Of a stretch of 64,000 nt of DNA, positions 61,701 to 64,000 are shown one piece after another. Position 1 is the stretch's first letter. Every line of letters begins with the position of its first letter. Below the pieces are notes generated by a model. It was given only the letters and a program-made list of their open reading frames with translations. It had not been told where the DNA came from and did not search any database. The position numbers and the translations under genes are program-made. This stretch comes from Corythoichthys intestinalis (taxonomy: Eukaryota > Chordata > Actinopteri > Syngnathiformes > Syngnathidae), in NCBI RefSeq assembly GCF_030265065.1, contig NC_080410.1, positions 22,116,898-22,180,897 of the forward strand, read 5' to 3'.

Positions 61701-62899
61701 AATTACTAATCACAAACCTTCTTGGTGGAGGTTATCGCCACATCTGTGTCAGGTGCCCACTGAACATCCTGTTAATGGACAAAATACATAAGAAATAAAG
61801 ACTAGTGTTACTTTCAGTACTTGTGTGATGTTTACTACCACATAGCATTACTCCTCTAGGAGAATCCACACAATGGTTTCAATAGGCATGATGACATAAT
61901 TGTCATCGTTTCTGGTGACCTGCTTAGCGCAGTAATCTCCATGAAAGAAGTGCGGTAAGGATGTGATCTTCACAAGGCTTTTGTCCATGATAATCCTCCA
62001 GCTGCACGCTTGCTCTCCTAGCTCCATGTCCGGCAACTCTTCTTCATCCAGAACATCGTAGTTCATGATCATCGAAGCTGTGGCCGAGCTCTGGTCTCTG
62101 GTGCTTATTTGCTACCAAAGTCAAGATGAAGAAAATGGTTTAATAGCAGTCCAGGAATAATCACTCTGACAAACACCGCACATTATAATATTACTGCCAA
62201 CCTTACCTTTTTTCTTCTTCCTCTTGGAGTGCTGGTCGTCTACAATGAGACGAATCACAGTATTTATTCATTTCTAAACACTTTTAGGTGGCAACTGTCA
62301 ACGAATTTGCTTACTGATCCCACCCATAACCTATTTAATGGTTGGATTTGGTTAATTTCATGTAGTGTAATGATATGAAATTGTAGTATATTATTGCATA
62401 CTATTAATGTTATCCATTTATTATTCATAATAGTAGCAGCACCATGAAAGATAGTTATTTAACGACTTAATAATAATCTGAAGAGCAGTATAAATTAAAT
62501 CATAAATATATATTTTATAAAAAGAACTCTATCAAAGATGCTAAACATCTAACAAACCTTGGTTTTGCTGACTTCGTCTTGAGGCAGAAATATGGTGGGT
62601 ACTGCATCTTCTCGAAGCTGGACACACTTGCCACTTCGGTCAAGATGTTGCTCCTCAAAGTGTTTGCTACATAGGACAGAGAATCGAGAAGGAGTCCAGT
62701 CCTTCCACTTCATGTTGGCCAGCCATTTCTTCAGGCGTCGCTCGTTGCACAGCGGGAACCTGCGAAATAAATGTGTCTTTCGCTCCCCAATTAAAAAAAT
62801 TAAATTTGACGTGGAACCAGACCGCTGGACTTACTTGAAGTACTTCTCGTCCGCATCGTCGGAACTTTCACACTCGTACGCACATTTGTAGCGGCCCAT
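58711..62899 (-). CDS. THAP zinc finger plus integrase-like host gene
   Basis: Ten exons, each with GT-AG borders except the exon 4 donor: 62835-62899, 62558-62759, 62207-62239, 61848-62111, 61718-61768, 61591-61623, 61283-61516, 61117-61217, 58845-59010 and 58711-58782. Exons 1-2 encode a THAP finger: Cys in [28 protein letters not shown], and AVPTIF at its end. Exons 3-4 are a basic then acidic linker. Exons 7-9 encode an integrase core of retroelement or Ginger-transposon ancestry: [57 protein letters not shown]. The first catalytic Asp (GLDVRGP) is present; the second Asp and the Glu are not recognisable, which suggests a non-catalytic, domesticated protein. Exon phases agree throughout exons 1-4 and 5-10. 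The unresolved point is exon 4, which meets a stop at 61848 just where a donor would be expected, so exons 1-4 may form a THAP-only transcript. A Tc1 lies in intron 8. Two genes read in tandem are an alternative. Confidence 0.72.
59444..61028 (-). mobile_element. Tc1 transposon (Passport/PPTN-like), copy 3, in intron 8 of the THAP-integrase gene
   Basis: Ends CAGTGGGGCAAATAAGTATT are inverted and bounded by TA (59442-59443 and 61029-61030). It is the best preserved of the three copies in the window. Confidence 0.95.
59735..60673 (-). pseudogene. Tc1 transposase, copy 3, one frameshift
   Basis: The first 205 codons are open: [20 protein letters not shown], two helix-turn-helix regions, the nuclear-localisation-like linker and [11 protein letters not shown] with the first Asp. 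A shorter T run near 60080 than in the sister copies shifts the frame. The second part (60019-59735) has [10 protein letters not shown] and [11 protein letters not shown] with the second Asp and the Glu. The usual W before the first Asp is R, and the C-terminus ends early. Confidence 0.93.
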
Positions 62900-63307
62900 T
62901 TGTAGCTAAACTTTACAGCACAAAACGTGTATTTTGTATGTTTTTTTAGCACATGTATCAAGTTGACTAGCTAGCAGTAGTGACATATCCGATTTTCAAA
63001 ATAAAACCATCGGAACGATTGGGATTCAAGTCTAACCAGTCAAAATACTCTTAATTTTAAATATGTTGTATATTTGAAATTGTAAATTTGATTAAAAGGC
63101 AGCAGCATTGTCCAGAACAAGTTAATTCTACATTTCATTTTTAAAAGTCAGTACTATTTCTACTTTAAATCGAGGGGAAAATATTAGCTTGACAGAAAAG
63201 GTGTCCGCGGGCGGATATTTTTCTTCTTCGTTGGTTTATTTGAGGTTGTTTAGGATCTAAGGCGCCCTTTGCGGAGGTAACAACGAATGCATCCATATCT
63301 TCTATGC
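62900..63307. other. upstream flank of the THAP-integrase gene
   Basis: Presumably contains the promoter and 5' UTR of the minus-strand gene. No core promoter element stands out. Confidence 0.4.
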
Positions 63308-64000
63308 CAGTGGTTTTCGACCTTTTCTGAGTCACGGGACTCACGGCACATGTTAACATTGGTAAAAATCTCGTGGCACACCACAAACCATAAATGTTCC
63401 AAAATTAATTTCTGTACAGTACTTGTAATTATAAAATAATTTCACAATATTTATACTTACTCAGTGTGAAACTTGAGCCTGTTTAGATGAACACAAAGCC
63501 AATATCCTGGGAGGAATCTTCTCCAACAGCTCTCAGTCACTCTGTTTTTATTTATTTTTACAGCAGTTAGGCTTGAACATCTTAGAATTATCAGACAAGG
63601 TGACTTTAGCAATGTCTATAAACACAGAACGGCCAAACATTTGACTGACAATGGCTTTGCAGGCAGTTATGTCTCTGCCACAGTGTGGGACTTTTTAGAT
63701 TCAGCCACAAGTTCAGCAACAAGGCTTTGAGGGCTTTCTAATTTACCTTTGCAGTTTTTCTCAAATAAGTCTTTATCTGTGTTTTCACGAAGGCAAAAAA
63801 AAAAAAGTCCATCAACTCGTTTTGAAGCAATGAGTGTTTCGTTTGGAGATGATATTTAAACTTTCGTGGCACCATGGCGCTGTTGGATAGCTGCTCGTGC
63901 CGTGTTCAAGAACTGATCGGATTTCTAGCTATCAGCCACTTTGCTGTCCTCGACAATGTGTTGGAATAAAACACATTGGAATAAAACAGAGGGGGGGATT
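63308..64000 (-). mobile_element. hAT (ZBED5/SCAND3-like) transposase remnant, runs off the window
   Basis: A terminal-like CAGTGGTTTTCGACC is at 63308. On the minus strand the frames read CLRENTDKDLFEKNCKGKLE, then LVAESKKSHTVAET, resembling the region after the BED finger in hAT-derived ZBED-type proteins. Stops and frame changes show it is decayed. The rest lies beyond 64000. Confidence 0.7.

Overview
The window looks like nuclear DNA of a ray-finned (teleost) fish. It holds intron-containing vertebrate genes (Elongin B and a single-Ig CD300/CMRF35-like receptor), short introns with GT-AG splice sites, and a repeat load typical of teleosts: a Rex3 LINE, several Tc1 families, PIF/Harbinger copies, many non-autonomous hAT elements and a tRNA-derived SINE. 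I cannot name the species. There is no bacterial or plasmid content and no CRISPR array.

Layout. Positions 1-39.0 kb contain no host gene that I can recognise and are a bed of transposons. They include a nearly intact Rex3 LINE (3311-6682, minus strand, 11-bp target duplication), two PIF/Harbinger copies that each carry remnants of the transposase and of its MADF partner (15417-17719 and 30465-31622), a Tc1 copy (28379-29877), and a series of hAT-type elements whose borders are fixed by 8-bp target duplications. Many are nested: a hAT inside a hAT at 12.5-13.7 kb, a hAT inside a Harbinger at 15.4-17.7 kb, and a MITE inside a hAT at 33.2-34.8 kb.

Positions 39.7-45.4 kb (minus strand) hold a four-exon gene for a small type I membrane protein: signal peptide, one V-type Ig domain, one transmembrane helix, and a short tail with a YEDM tyrosine motif. 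Its introns contain a hAT carrying a SINE, a TTAA-flanked element and two abutting MITEs. Positions 45.9-50.8 kb hold two more Tc1 elements, one interrupted by an unusual GC-rich retroposed insert of about 1.2 kb.

Positions 51.2-58.05 kb (minus strand) are the complete Elongin B gene in four coding exons. Its introns contain a hAT, a Tc1 with near-perfect ends, a THAP-like remnant, an L2/Rex1-type LINE tail and a small MITE. Positions 58.6-62.9 kb (minus strand) hold the most interesting locus. Ten exons with GT-AG borders and compatible phases encode an N-terminal THAP zinc finger, a linker, and an integrase-like core whose catalytic triad looks eroded. I read it as a domesticated THAP-integrase gene. 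A third copy of the same Tc1 family sits in its eighth intron, and the exon 4/exon 5 junction is unresolved. The window ends in a hAT transposase remnant (63308-64000).

The three host genes share a strand but show no functional link. Elongin B is a core subunit of transcription-elongation and ubiquitin-ligase complexes, the Ig receptor is an immune-type surface protein, and the THAP-integrase gene is probably a DNA-binding protein of transposon origin.
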